Assembly (NCBI RefSeq): GCF_001292705.1
Contig: NZ_LGAK01000027.1
Location: forward strand, 1-64,000
DNA: 64,000 nucleotides
From: Marinagarivorans algicola
GTDB lineage: Bacteria > Pseudomonadota > Gammaproteobacteria > Pseudomonadales > Cellvibrionaceae
Reading direction: 5' to 3'
In this document: positions 1 to 8,915 of the stretch, piece by piece
Layout of the letters: every line of letters starts with the position of its first letter
Numbering within the stretch: the first letter of the stretch is position 1
Translations under genes and position numbers: made by a program
The notes under the pieces: generated by a model
What the model saw: the letters and a program-made list of their open reading frames with translations, nothing else
The model's database searches: none
What the model was told of the DNA's origin: nothing

Positions 1-3000
1 CTCTATAGTCAGGAATACGCTGGCCTGCTAGCTCGGCTACCGAATCAATGTTAAGTGGTAGATGATGAATTGGGGAGCTGTCCCCATCTTGCGCAATATC
101 AGCAATGCCATCCTTACCAAAGGACGCCGTAATATCAATTCTACCGTTGCTGTCGGCGTCAGCATTAATAGCTAATATATTGCCACTTTCGACCAAGTCA
201 CTAATCGCGTCATTATCTGAATCGAGATCGAGGTAATCTTTAATACCATCACCATCCGTATCGGCGGATGGTGAATTGGCGGTTGCCGTACTGGTATCAT
301 CAGTCTCTAAACTTTGCACAAAGCCATTGAGGCCATAGGCTGTTATATTGTCAATGCCGCCAGCTTCAGCAATGCTGATAACACCGTCGGCATTGCGATC
401 TAAGCTTGTCGTCATTAAATCGACATTTTCAATAGCGTCAGGAATACCATCGTTATCGCTATCTAAATCGAAAGCATCAAGTAGACCATCGCCGTCACTA
501 TCGGCGCAGATATAAAAGTTAAACCGACCAGAATTTGTACTGCTTGCATTATCAATCAAATTAATATGAGAAATTTTGACCTGAGGTATGACCGTTGAGG
601 CCTTAACCCTAAACTCAGCAAAAGGCGCAGATCCACCCGAACCTGCATTTTGGTTACCTACAATACGTAAAGTAGCTCCATTCGCCTCAATGGTGGCATT
701 ATTGGATGACTCTATAATCCAATAAAAATCACTGGACGCGCCCAAAGCCTCAAAAATAAATTCATCACTTTGGTTAATATTGGATTGCCCCATAAGAGTT
801 GAGGCTTCAAAAACAGGTTGCTGTGCCACCAAGAACTCAACAAGTACTTCTTGGCCGTCATTAAGGTCGTATCCCGCCTCATCAGCAAAGCGTAGCAGGT
901 TATCTTGGTTTTTTAGGGTCAGATCAGCAGCACCTCCTAGTGCTACAGGAGCATGGATTGTTACAACAGTACTAAGGGCATCGCCATTCATATTGTGCGT
1001 AAACGTGCCCGGCATATCGCCAACTCTTAGCGCTTGGCCGCCAGTAATCGATGTGGTGTCAATATTTGACACTTGGCACTCTACGCTATCGGGGATCCCA
1101 TCATTATCATTATCAAGGTCGTCTCGGTTAGTAACTCCGTCGTTGTCAGAGTCAATAGCCTCCCTAAAGTCGACTTCATTCGTTGCCGTATTAGCGAGGT
1201 TATGAGTATCTACTGCGCCACTATCGAATTGATCATTCACATCAAAGCCATCATCAACCGCGCTACCTTCAAAACCATCATCTAGACCATCGCCGTCAGT
1301 ATCTATATACATCAAACTACCTGCCCCAGCCTCATAAGCGTCTGCAATCCCATCATTATCACTGTCAGAGTCAAGGTAATCAGGCAATGTTTGCGAGCCG
1401 TCACCATCCATATCGCTCATATCGGTGTCGATAGGGACCAAACCCGTCGCACCATAAGCGAAAGGGATACCGTTGCTATTTACATCAGCACTGGTCATTA
1501 ATGTGTTGTTGCTCGGCGGTATATAACTGCTACTGACTTGAGCTTCTACATTATCGGGGATACCATCATTATCGGAGTCTATATCGCGGCTATTAACCAA
1601 GCCGTCTCCGTCAGAGTCAATACTATGACAAGGTGTTACGTTAAACCGAAAATTATCTAGCGTCACAAAGCCATTCGCAGAAATATCTTCTGCTGCATAG
1701 AGGTATAAGCGCACGCGATAAGTTACACCAGGAGATAAGGCTAAGCCTACACCAGTGAAATTATCAAATTCATTAAAGCCCGTATCATAGGGATTAGTAT
1801 TGGTAAACGTTGAGCCATCGACTGTGCGTGTTGTGACTTTATCTGAGGTTAAAATGACAGAGGAGTTAAAGTTATCCGCCGATATTTCTATCTGGTAAGT
1901 AAAATCAGCGTAAATAGGGCGTGCTGAATCATCTGAGATATTCTCACCTCTACCTCGGTAAGTACCGTTAATATAGGTAATCACATCTTGCAATAAACTA
2001 AAGCGCGGTGAGCTTACCGTATCGGTACTGGTGGTAAAGCCAAACTCAATATAATCGCCCGCTGCTTTTGCAGAGTCAGCATCCCCCTCGGTTGCACCCG
2101 AGACAAATATATAGCCGTGCCCACCCACAAAATTGGATGAAGCAACAGATTCATCAACCAGCCCCGGCCCAAAGAGTAGAGAAGGCGCATTGGGTAAATA
2201 CCCATCAGTATTCACTGCGTGAGGCTGATAGCGATCAGTCTTTAACAGCCCAGTATTGCCATTAATGCTACTTCCATTGCTAGCATCAATAAGATTGGGA
2301 TCCCAGCCAATATTATGCATCACTGAAGAGGCATCAAAGACACAGGTACTCTCGACAGTATCTAAGATTCCGTCATTATCGTCATCGTAATCAATCGCAT
2401 CGATGATACCGTCGTTATCGCTATCGCGCGCATCGCCATAAGCCAGAGTTGAGTCATCACTATCGGCAATGCCGTCACGATCAGTATCGGTCGAATCGAG
2501 TACAATACCTGTTCTAGAATCGACTAAGGTAGCATTATTGTTATCGTTAGCTGCACCATCACTTTGAGCCGTTTGATAATCAAGGGGGCCCCCTGCAAGA
2601 GTATCGGTCGGTGTGAGTGTTATACCTGTATCAATCAAACCGTTATTATCAAGGTCAATACCGTCAGCCAAGCCATTACCATCAATATCGCTACTCGAGC
2701 CGCTTTCAATAACATCATTAATACCGTCATTATCAGAATCTAAATCGCGGTAATCCAATATGACTGCACGACTATCTTCATTTGCATTATCACTGTTAAG
2801 TGGTCTCAGTACCCCTCCACCGTCAGCACCGCCCTGAACACTATCCGCAATACCGTCTAAACCAACAGCTTCTGTATGATCAATTTGCGCATCATTATTT
2901 GTATCTACTGCCATGGCTAGCGCACTGCCACTTTCGATGAGATCAGGGATACCATCACTATCTGCGTCAAGATCTAAATAATCAGGTAAGCCATCAGCAT

Positions 3001-6000
3001 CCGTATTAGCCGGAGCATTAAGCGCTGTTGCCGCTGTGGTATCATCGGATTCGAGTTGTTGTACAAAACCATTATTACCATAAGCGGTTAGGTTATCTGT
3101 ACCGCCAGCCTCGGTAATATCAATAACGCCATTGAGGTCCGCATCAAGCGAGGCGGTTCCGGCTGTGGTATTTTCGAGCGTATCAGGGATACCGTCATTA
3201 TCAGAATCCAGATCAAAGCGGTCGATAACACCATCGCCATCGGTATCGCCATTATTTAAAGCATTAGTATCTTCGTCGACATCGGTAATACCGTCATTAT
3301 CATCGTCTAGGTCAATCGCATCTCTAATGCCATCGCGATCATTATCAGGAATATCACCAAAGGTTGTTGTGGTGTCTTCTATATCGGGAATGCCATCGCC
3401 ATCGGTATCCGTGAGTGTATTTAATACTCCTGTTGCGGCATCAACTTTAATGGTGGTATTGTCATTAGTCGCCCCATCACTTTGTGGCGTTTGATAATCC
3501 AGTGCACCACCTGCGGTGCTATCAGTGGGATTGATCACAGCGCCTGCGTCGGCAAGGCCATTATCATCGGCATCAGCCTCGTCAGCTAAACCATCAGCAT
3601 TAGTATCAGTAACACCCGCTTCTATGGTGTCGTTCAATCCGTCATTATCGCTATCTAAGTCGCGAAAATCAGCCAGAACACTAGCAGAGTCTTCAAAGGC
3701 TGCATCACTGTTAATGGGCAATGCCAGTGGATCACCATCGCTACCACCTTGGGCATCGTTAGCAATACCGTCAGCACCAATGTTTTTATCAGGCTGTATT
3801 TGGCCATCGCCATCGGTATCTAAGGCAATAGCGGCAAGGTTAGCGCTTTCGATCAAGTCCGGAATACCATCATTATCAGTATCTAAATCACGATAATCTG
3901 GAATCGGAAGCCCTCCAGTCTCAGTATCCCCATCGGTATTAAGAGGTAGCTGACTCACTGGTGTGCGGTGACTATTATTCTGTGCAATATCAGCAATACC
4001 ATCATCACCTACTTCAATAGAGGGTAAACCGTTGGTAGGAGCGGTAATATCTATTTGTCCGTTATTATCGGTATCGCCACTAATTGCCAATACATTACCC
4101 GCTTCGATTAAGTCACTAATCGCGTCATTATCAGAATCTAAATCACGAAAGTCCGGCAATGTATCGCCATCATAATCCACAACAGCCACATTGGCAGAAG
4201 CACTCAAGGTATCGTCAGATTCAAGGCTCTGTGTAAAACCATTATTGCCATAAGCAGATGCGTTATCGGTACCGCCCGCTTCAAAAACGTCAATAAAACC
4301 ATCCCCGTTGCTATCTAAGCTGGCTGTATTGAGTGCCACAGCCTCCCAGCTGTCAGGGATACTATCGTTGTCGCTGTCACCATCTCGGTGATCAGCAAGA
4401 CCATCCGCATCTGTGTCTACTTCACACTGAACCTCACCTTTAAAGTTAATCGATGCGTAAGGCCCAATACCAATACCGATGGATTCAAAATGCAGCGCTT
4501 TGACTCCTTTAAGGGCGACATTCGGATGGGTAAACTCGATGCGTGCGGCACCTTGCGTCCAAACAGAAGATGAGGATGTCGGATTGGGATCCATTAAATA
4601 ATCGCCGATAGAGTCTCCATTCACATCTGGACCACCTCTTATGAGACTTTCTACGTCATTGCCGACCGTTGGGAAACCTGCGATTGTACTATTGGGTGTG
4701 ATAACATCGGGGAATATAGAGAAATCAGCGGTGTGAATCATTTCCCCGTCGCTTAAAATAAGGACAAAGCTACCCACCCCTACCAGCGAGTTCATATCAC
4801 GTGCACCGATACTGGATATGAATGCCTGAAAGTTGTAGACAGGTTTTTCAAAGACATACTGGTAATAGCCAGCCCCATCAGTCTCATTAAAACCAAATCG
4901 ATGATTGGGGGTAGATGTTAAAATACCGCCATTAGTCGCTGTAGCCTTTACATTAATGCTGCATGCCGTTGTCACTAGAGTGCTACTGGCTGATGTCGTA
5001 GAGTTAAAGGTATTTGTCCTTAAAGGACCTGTGACTAACTGAACCTGCCCTTCATCCACGTCAGTGATACCGTCATTATCATCATCAAGATCAAGTCTAT
5101 CGGTGATACTGTCGCCATCAGTATCGAATAACTCTCTAAAATCAACTTCCGCAGTTATCCTGTTATCGATATGACGGGTATCTACAGCACCAGAATCGAG
5201 CTCATCATTTATATCCGAATCGTTAACACTTGCCCCTTCGAATCCATCATCTAGGCCATCGCCATCTGTATCAATATATAAAAGAGCACCACTACCAGCC
5301 TCAAAGGCATCACCGATACCATCGCCATCGCTGTCGCTATCTAAGTAGTCGGGCAGCGTCTGTGTGCCATTACCATCAGTGGTTGCACGGTCGGTATCTA
5401 TTGGCGATAAACCCGCTGGACTATAAGCGGTAGGAACACCGTTGCTATCAACATCAGCGGGCGTGACAACGCCTGTATTCGTCGGTGTGATGTAAGCGCT
5501 AGTCAGCTGTGCCTCTACGTTATCGGGAACGCTATCGTTATCGCTGTCTATATCCAAACAATCAGCAATGCCATCGTTATCAGAATCAGGCTTGATCGGT
5601 AGCTGCACAGGATTTGTGAAGGTGTAGGCATAGCCGCCTTGGCCGCCCAAATTAACGAAAATGACCTCCATTTCATCACCGGCATTAACCGCAATACTGA
5701 CAGGTACAGAAGGACCTGGGCGAGGGTCACTACTACCAGGAAAGTGATTAAAAACCGTTACACCATTGATAATAATACGAATGGCATCATCCACTTGCCG
5801 ATCATTGACATCACCACCAAATGCAATGTTACCTGCTTGCGACGCTGTACGCCGGTGAACAACTTGATAATAAGTCTGTGTGCCATTAGTTGGTGTCGTC
5901 GACGGAACAAAGTCCACCAACCCTACCGTGTAATCTTCGCCTGACAAAACAACATTATCGGCGCCGCCAATATTAATAAAGGTGCTTGTTTGGCCAAAGC

Positions 6001-6370
6001 CTAAATAAGCTTCTCCGGTAAAGGTAGGCGCAGTGGTACTGTTATAACTGGATCCAGGAATACTATCCCATCCGTCAAAGTAAGTGACTGACCAATAGTC
6101 TTCGGGGAAGCCTGTATCCTCAACGCCGTCGGCTGTGGGGCCTACACCGGTATAGTCTTGGCATCCCTCAATAAGGTCCAAAATCCCGTCGTTATCATCA
6201 TCCCAATCGCATAAATCAAAGATATTATCGCCATCTGTATCTGTATTACCGCACTGTGATAAGGCTTGCTGAGGAAGTACGAAAAGTAATGAAAGAGCTA
6301 TACCCCCTATCCAATGAATTGAATATTTGCCAAAGGGGATAAATGCTTGCGCCTTAAAAGAAAACAGCAT
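1..6370 (-). CDS. Giant secreted thrombospondin type-3 repeat protein, C-terminus outside window
   Basis: One minus-strand frame is open from the ATG at 6368-6370 to the left edge, giving at least 2123 residues. I checked the frame at many points and found no stop. The N-terminus has a hydrophobic stretch (WIGGIALSLLFVLP) ending in QQALS-Q, a likely Sec signal peptide. The rest is dominated by Asp/Asn/Gly repeats of the DSDNDGIPD type, the Ca-binding pattern of thrombospondin type-3 repeats, so an extracellular or surface role is expected. Four non-repeat regions of roughly 170-240 residues interrupt them (residues about 65-255, 437-657, 1343-1580 and 1770-1944); they look like beta-sandwich or lectin-like domains, but I cannot name the families. 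Large modules are duplicated within the protein. AGGT seven bases before the ATG is a modest ribosome binding site. The anchor or secretion signal lies off the window. Confidence 0.85.
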   Translation of the reverse strand, partial: MLFSFKAQAFIPFGKYSIHWIGGIALSLLFVLPQQALSQCGNTDTDGDNIFDLCDWDDDNDGILDLIEGCQDYTGVGPTADGVEDTGFPEDYWSVTYFDGWDSIPGSSYNSTTAPTFTGEAYLGFGQTSTFINIGGADNVVLSGEDYTVGLVDFVPSTTPTNGTQTYYQVVHRRTASQAGNIAFGGDVNDRQVDDAIRIIINGVTVFNHFPGSSDPRPGPSVPVSIAVNAGDEMEVIFVNLGGQGGYAYTFTNPVQLPIKPDSDNDGIADCLDIDSDNDSVPDNVEAQLTSAYITPTNTGVVTPADVDSNGVPTAYSPAGLSPIDTDRATTDGNGTQTLPDYLDSDSDGDGIGDAFEAGSGALLYIDTDGDGLDDGFEGASVNDSDINDELDSGAVDTRHIDNRITAEVDFRELFDTDGDSITDRLDLDDDNDGITDVDEGQVQLVTGPLRTNTFNSTTSASSTLVTTACSINVKATATNGGILTSTPNHRFGFNETDGAGYYQYVFEKPVYNFQAFISSIGARDMNSLVGVGSFVLILSDGEMIHTADFSIFPDVITPNSTIAGFPTVGNDVESLIRGGPDVNGDSIGDYLMDPNPTSSSSVWTQGAARIEFTHPNVALKGVKALHFESIGIGIGPYASINFKGEVQCEVDTDADGLADHRDGDSDNDSIPDSWEAVALNTASLDSNGDGFIDVFEAGGTDNASAYGNNGFTQSLESDDTLSASANVAVVDYDGDTLPDFRDLDSDNDAISDLIEAGNVLAISGDTDNNGQIDITAPTNGLPSIEVGDDGIADIAQNNSHRTPVSQLPLNTDGDTETGGLPIPDYRDLDTDNDGIPDLIESANLAAIALDTDGDGQIQPDKNIGADGIANDAQGGSDGDPLALPINSDAAFEDSASVLADFRDLDSDNDGLNDTIEAGVTDTNADGLADEADADDNGLADAGAVINPTDSTAGGALDYQTPQSDGATNDNTTIKVDAATGVLNTLTDTDGDGIPDIEDTTTTFGDIPDNDRDGIRDAIDLDDDNDGITDVDEDTNALNNGDTDGDGVIDRFDLDSDNDGIPDTLENTTAGTASLDADLNGVIDITEAGGTDNLTAYGNNGFVQQLESDDTTAATALNAPANTDADGLPDYLDLDADSDGIPDLIESGSALAMAVDTNNDAQIDHTEAVGLDGIADSVQGGADGGGVLRPLNSDNANEDSRAVILDYRDLDSDNDGINDVIESGSSSDIDGNGLADGIDLDNNGLIDTGITLTPTDTLAGGPLDYQTAQSDGAANDNNNATLVDSRTGIVLDSTDTDRDGIADSDDSTLAYGDARDSDNDGIIDAIDYDDDNDGILDTVESTCVFDASSVMHNIGWDPNLIDASNGSSINGNTGLLKTDRYQPHAVNTDGYLPNAPSLLFGPGLVDESVASSNFVGGHGYIFVSGATEGDADSAKAAGDYIEFGFTTSTDTVSSPRFSLLQDVITYINGTYRGRGENISDDSARPIYADFTYQIEISADNFNSSVILTSDKVTTRTVDGSTFTNTNPYDTGFNEFDNFTGVGLALSPGVTYRVRLYLYAAEDISANGFVTLDNFRFNVTPCHSIDSDGDGLVNSRDIDSDNDGIPDNVEAQVSSSYIPPSNNTLMTSADVNSNGIPFAYGATGLVPIDTDMSDMDGDGSQTLPDYLDSDSDNDGIADAYEAGAGSLMYIDTDGDGLDDGFEGSAVDDGFDVNDQFDSGAVDTHNLANTATNEVDFREAIDSDNDGVTNRDDLDNDNDGIPDSVECQVSNIDTTSITGGQALRVGDMPGTFTHNMNGDALSTVVTIHAPVALGGAADLTLKNQDNLLRFADEAGYDLNDGQEVLVEFLVAQQPVFEASTLMGQSNINQSDEFIFEALGASSDFYWIIESSNNATIEANGATLRIVGNQNAGSGGSAPFAEFRVKASTVIPQVKISHINLIDNASSTNSGRFNFYICADSDGDGLLDAFDLDSDNDGIPDAIENVDLMTTSLDRNADGVISIAEAGGIDNITAYGLNGFVQSLETDDTSTATANSPSADTDGDGIKDYLDLDSDNDAISDLVESGNILAINADADSNGRIDITASFGKDGIADIAQDGDSSPIHHLPLNIDSVAELAGQRIPDYR
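1060..1600 (-). repeat. Module A of giant protein, second copy
   Basis: This segment encodes DSDNDGIPDNVEAQ, a linker containing ADVNSNG, then LPDYLDSDSD, YIDTDGDGLDDGFEG and SGAVDT..EVDFRE. The same order and near-identical wording occur about 4.0 kb away at 5050-5600. The spacing and the non-repeat linkers are also conserved, so it is an internal duplication rather than chance similarity of Ca-binding repeats. Confidence 0.8.
2340..2990 (-). repeat. Module C of giant protein, second copy
   Basis: Encodes DLDADSDGIPDLIES, then LDYRDLDSDNDGINDVIE, PTDTLAGGPLDYQT and a run ending in DAIDYDDDNDGILDTVE. It matches the segment at 3270-3990 in the same order, about 0.95 kb upstream in the gene. 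Confidence 0.75.
3270..3990 (-). repeat. Module C of giant protein, first copy
   Basis: Partner of 2340-2990, with IPDYRDLDTDNDGIPDLIES, FRDLDSDNDGLNDTIE, PTDSTAGGALDYQT and DAIDLDDDNDGITDVDE. A further short module around the words EAGGTDN..AYG.NGF.QSLE.DDT is present three times, near 4310, 3110 and 390. Confidence 0.75.
5050..5600 (-). repeat. Module A of giant protein, first copy
   Basis: Partner of the copy at 1060-1600. It carries the same ordered landmarks (VEAQ, ADVNSNG, GLSPIDTD, LPDYLDSDSD, YIDTDGDGLDDGFEG, SGAVDT). Differences are scattered substitutions, indicating an old duplication. Confidence 0.8.
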
Positions 6371-6839
6371 AAGTCAGACCTACATTAATGCAAAAACATA
6401 ATGCTAAGCCTAGCTAAGATTGAAAAATTTCGCACACTTTTACCAATGCAGAAATAGCCAACCATGCAAAGATAGAGGCTCGCAATCTGATCAATTAAAC
6501 GTATAAACTATTATTTTTTATAACATAATTGATGCAAGCATAAGAAAAATGTCTAACTAGTTTTAAAAAGCTTAATGCTCGCTCTAAAAAAATACCTAAA
6601 GTCATATAAAAAATAACAATAACACTTAAAACAATAAAGACCTTTCATTAAAAAATAAGCGTTATATTCAAATAATATAACGCTTATTTTTTAATATTTC
6701 CGGAGTATACAGGCTACAATCAACCCTATTAACAAGACTTTAGAAATGCTACAGCCAATCGACTCTAGGTCGCAAGACGAGGCTGTATATTAGAGCATTC
6801 ATCAATACTCAACGTGCTTCATTCATGACGTGTTACGCT
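6371..6839. other. Intergenic region between giant protein and uvrB
   Basis: An A+T-rich stretch of about 470 bases that holds the promoter region of the giant protein and the strong hairpin at 6647-6695. I see no credible gene in it. Confidence 0.6.
6647..6695. terminator. Long perfect A/T-flanked hairpin, bidirectional terminator
   Basis: The arms at 6647-6668 and 6674-6695 are perfectly complementary around a five-base loop. The core is AAGCGTTATATT, and runs of A and T flank both sides, so it can terminate transcription in either direction. It would end the uvrB transcript on the minus strand and insulate the giant gene. Confidence 0.85.
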
Positions 6840-8840
6840 TTAAGCATTACTGTCTTTTTTCAGGGTATGAATCAAATCACGTAAGTTGGCGGCTTTTTCA
6901 AATTCTAAATTCTTCGCGGCATCAAACATGTTTTTTTCTAGCTCGCTCACTTGCTGCCATACATCCTTACCCATCAACTCCTCTGGAATAGCATTAACTT
7001 TTACAGCATTGCCTTTTTTACGGCCCACTTTAGCGCCGGGTATTCGAGCACCTTCTAAAATATCGGAAACTTTCTTTTTAATCCCTTTAGGAGTAATGCC
7101 GTGCTTTTTATTATGCTCAATTTGTTTGTGGCGACGGCGATCAGTTTCATCGATAGCCCGTTGCATAGAGCCTGTTACCTTGTCGGCATATAAGATACAG
7201 TGGCCATTAATGTTCCGTGCCGCACGACCAATTGTTTGTATTAAGGCGGTTTCTGAACGTAAAAAACCTTCTTTATCTGCATCAAGAATTGCCACTAACG
7301 CGACTTCCGGCATGTCTAGCCCCTCGCGCAACAAGTTAATACCAACTAAAACATCAAACACGCCTGCCCGTAAATCTCGAATAATTTCGACACGCTCAAC
7401 CGTTTCAATATCAGAGTGTATGTAACGTACTCGCACACCCTGCTCTTGTAAAAAATCGGTTAAGTCCTCAGCCATACGCTTAGTGAGTACCGTGATTAAT
7501 ACACGATCGTCTTTCGCAATCGTTTTATGAATTTCACTTAAGCAATCATCAACTTGCGTGGTTGCCGGGCGTATTTCTAACTGAGGGTCTATTAAACCTG
7601 TAGGGCGAACAACTTGCTCGACAATATTACTGGCATGCTCTTTTTCGTATTTGCTAGGTGTCGCCGACACAAAGATCATTTGCGGAGCAGCATTTTCCCA
7701 CTCATCAAAACGCATTGGCCTATTATCCAATGCAGAGGGTAATCTAAAACCATATTCCACTAGTGTTTCTTTACGTGAGCGATCGCCTTTATACATCGCG
7801 CCAATTTGCGGCACGGTAACATGAGATTCATCAATAACAAGCAAGGCGTTATCAGGCAGGTAATCATAGAGTGTTGGTGGCGCTAAGCCTGGGTCACGAC
7901 CCGATAAATAGCGCGAGTAATTTTCAATGCCGTTGCAGTAGCCTAGCTCCTGCATCATTTCTACATCGTATTTTACCCGTTGCTCTAAGCGTTGAGCTTC
8001 TATGAGTTTATCGTTGGCACGCAAATATTCTAACCTTGGGCCAAGCTCTGCCTTGATGTTATCAACGGCTTCTAAAATACGCTCACGAGGTGTTACATAA
8101 TGGCTTTTAGGATACAGTGTGTAACGCTGTACTTTTTGAATAACTTGACCTGTTAAAGGATCGAATAACGCAATATTCTCAATTTCGTCATCAAATAATT
8201 CGATGCGCAACGCCAAGTCTTCGCTATCGGCGGGAAAGACATCAATAATGTCACCGCGAACACGGTAAGTAGCACGATGAAATTCAATATCATTGCGTGT
8301 GTATTGTAACTCGGCCAAGCGCTGTAATAATGTACGTTGATTCATTTGATCGCCCAAGACTAAATGAATCACCATTTTTAAGTACGCTTCGGGATCGCCT
8401 AGGCCGTAAATAGCCGACACTGTCGCCACTACAATTGCATCTTCACGCTCCATTAATGCTTTAGTGGCACTGAGGCGCATTTGCTCGATGTGCTCGTTGA
8501 CTGAGGCATCTTTCTCAATAAACGTATCAGAGCTAGGCACGTAAGCTTCGGGCTGATAATAATCATAATAAGAGACGAAATATTCCACCGCATTATTAGG
8601 GAAGAACTCTTTTAATTCACTGTAAAGCTGGGCGGCTAATGTTTTGTTATGAGCCATCACCATCGTGGGTCGCTGAACCTGCTCAATAACATTGGCAATA
8701 GTAAATGTTTTACCTGAACCTGTTACACCTAATAGTGTTTGGTGTGCAAGACCGTCTTCTATTCCCTCGACTAAGGCTTGAATGGCTGCAGGCTGATCAC
8801 CTGCAGGCTTAAACGCACCTTTTACTTCAAAACGTTTCAT
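6840..8840 (-). CDS. uvrB: Excinuclease ABC subunit UvrB
   Basis: UvrB is the DNA-damage verification helicase of nucleotide excision repair, loaded by UvrA and recruiting UvrC. The protein is 666 residues, close to E. coli UvrB. Visible features are the Walker A GVTGSGKT (about 38-45), the aromatic beta-hairpin [15 protein letters not shown] (about 91-105) that inserts between DNA strands, the DESH box near 336 and a C-terminal UVR motif ([13 protein letters not shown]). I chose the ATG at 8840 (MKRFEVKG) over one five codons upstream, because AAAGG lies seven bases before it and the family starts there. No clear LexA box was found upstream. It follows rlmL by 75 bases. Confidence 0.97.
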   Translation of the reverse strand: MKRFEVKGAFKPAGDQPAAIQALVEGIEDGLAHQTLLGVTGSGKTFTIANVIEQVQRPTMVMAHNKTLAAQLYSELKEFFPNNAVEYFVSYYDYYQPEAYVPSSDTFIEKDASVNEHIEQMRLSATKALMEREDAIVVATVSAIYGLGDPEAYLKMVIHLVLGDQMNQRTLLQRLAELQYTRNDIEFHRATYRVRGDIIDVFPADSEDLALRIELFDDEIENIALFDPLTGQVIQKVQRYTLYPKSHYVTPRERILEAVDNIKAELGPRLEYLRANDKLIEAQRLEQRVKYDVEMMQELGYCNGIENYSRYLSGRDPGLAPPTLYDYLPDNALLVIDESHVTVPQIGAMYKGDRSRKETLVEYGFRLPSALDNRPMRFDEWENAAPQMIFVSATPSKYEKEHASNIVEQVVRPTGLIDPQLEIRPATTQVDDCLSEIHKTIAKDDRVLITVLTKRMAEDLTDFLQEQGVRVRYIHSDIETVERVEIIRDLRAGVFDVLVGINLLREGLDMPEVALVAILDADKEGFLRSETALIQTIGRAARNINGHCILYADKVTGSMQRAIDETDRRRHKQIEHNKKHGITPKGIKKKVSDILEGARIPGAKVGRKKGNAVKVNAIPEELMGKDVWQQVSELEKNMFDAAKNLEFEKAANLRDLIHTLKKDSNA

Positions 8841-8915
8841 TACATAACCTTTCATTGCACTTTTGACAGTGTTTATTCTTCTAGCGTATTCATTACGCCT
8901 ACACTGAGTTGGATA

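Noticed and set aside
780-5944. Many plus-strand frames of 60-140 codons over the giant gene
   Set aside because: They are antisense to a continuous minus-strand reading frame with signal peptide and repeats. Their Ser/Pro-rich composition is a by-product of GAT/GAC-rich repeat codons.
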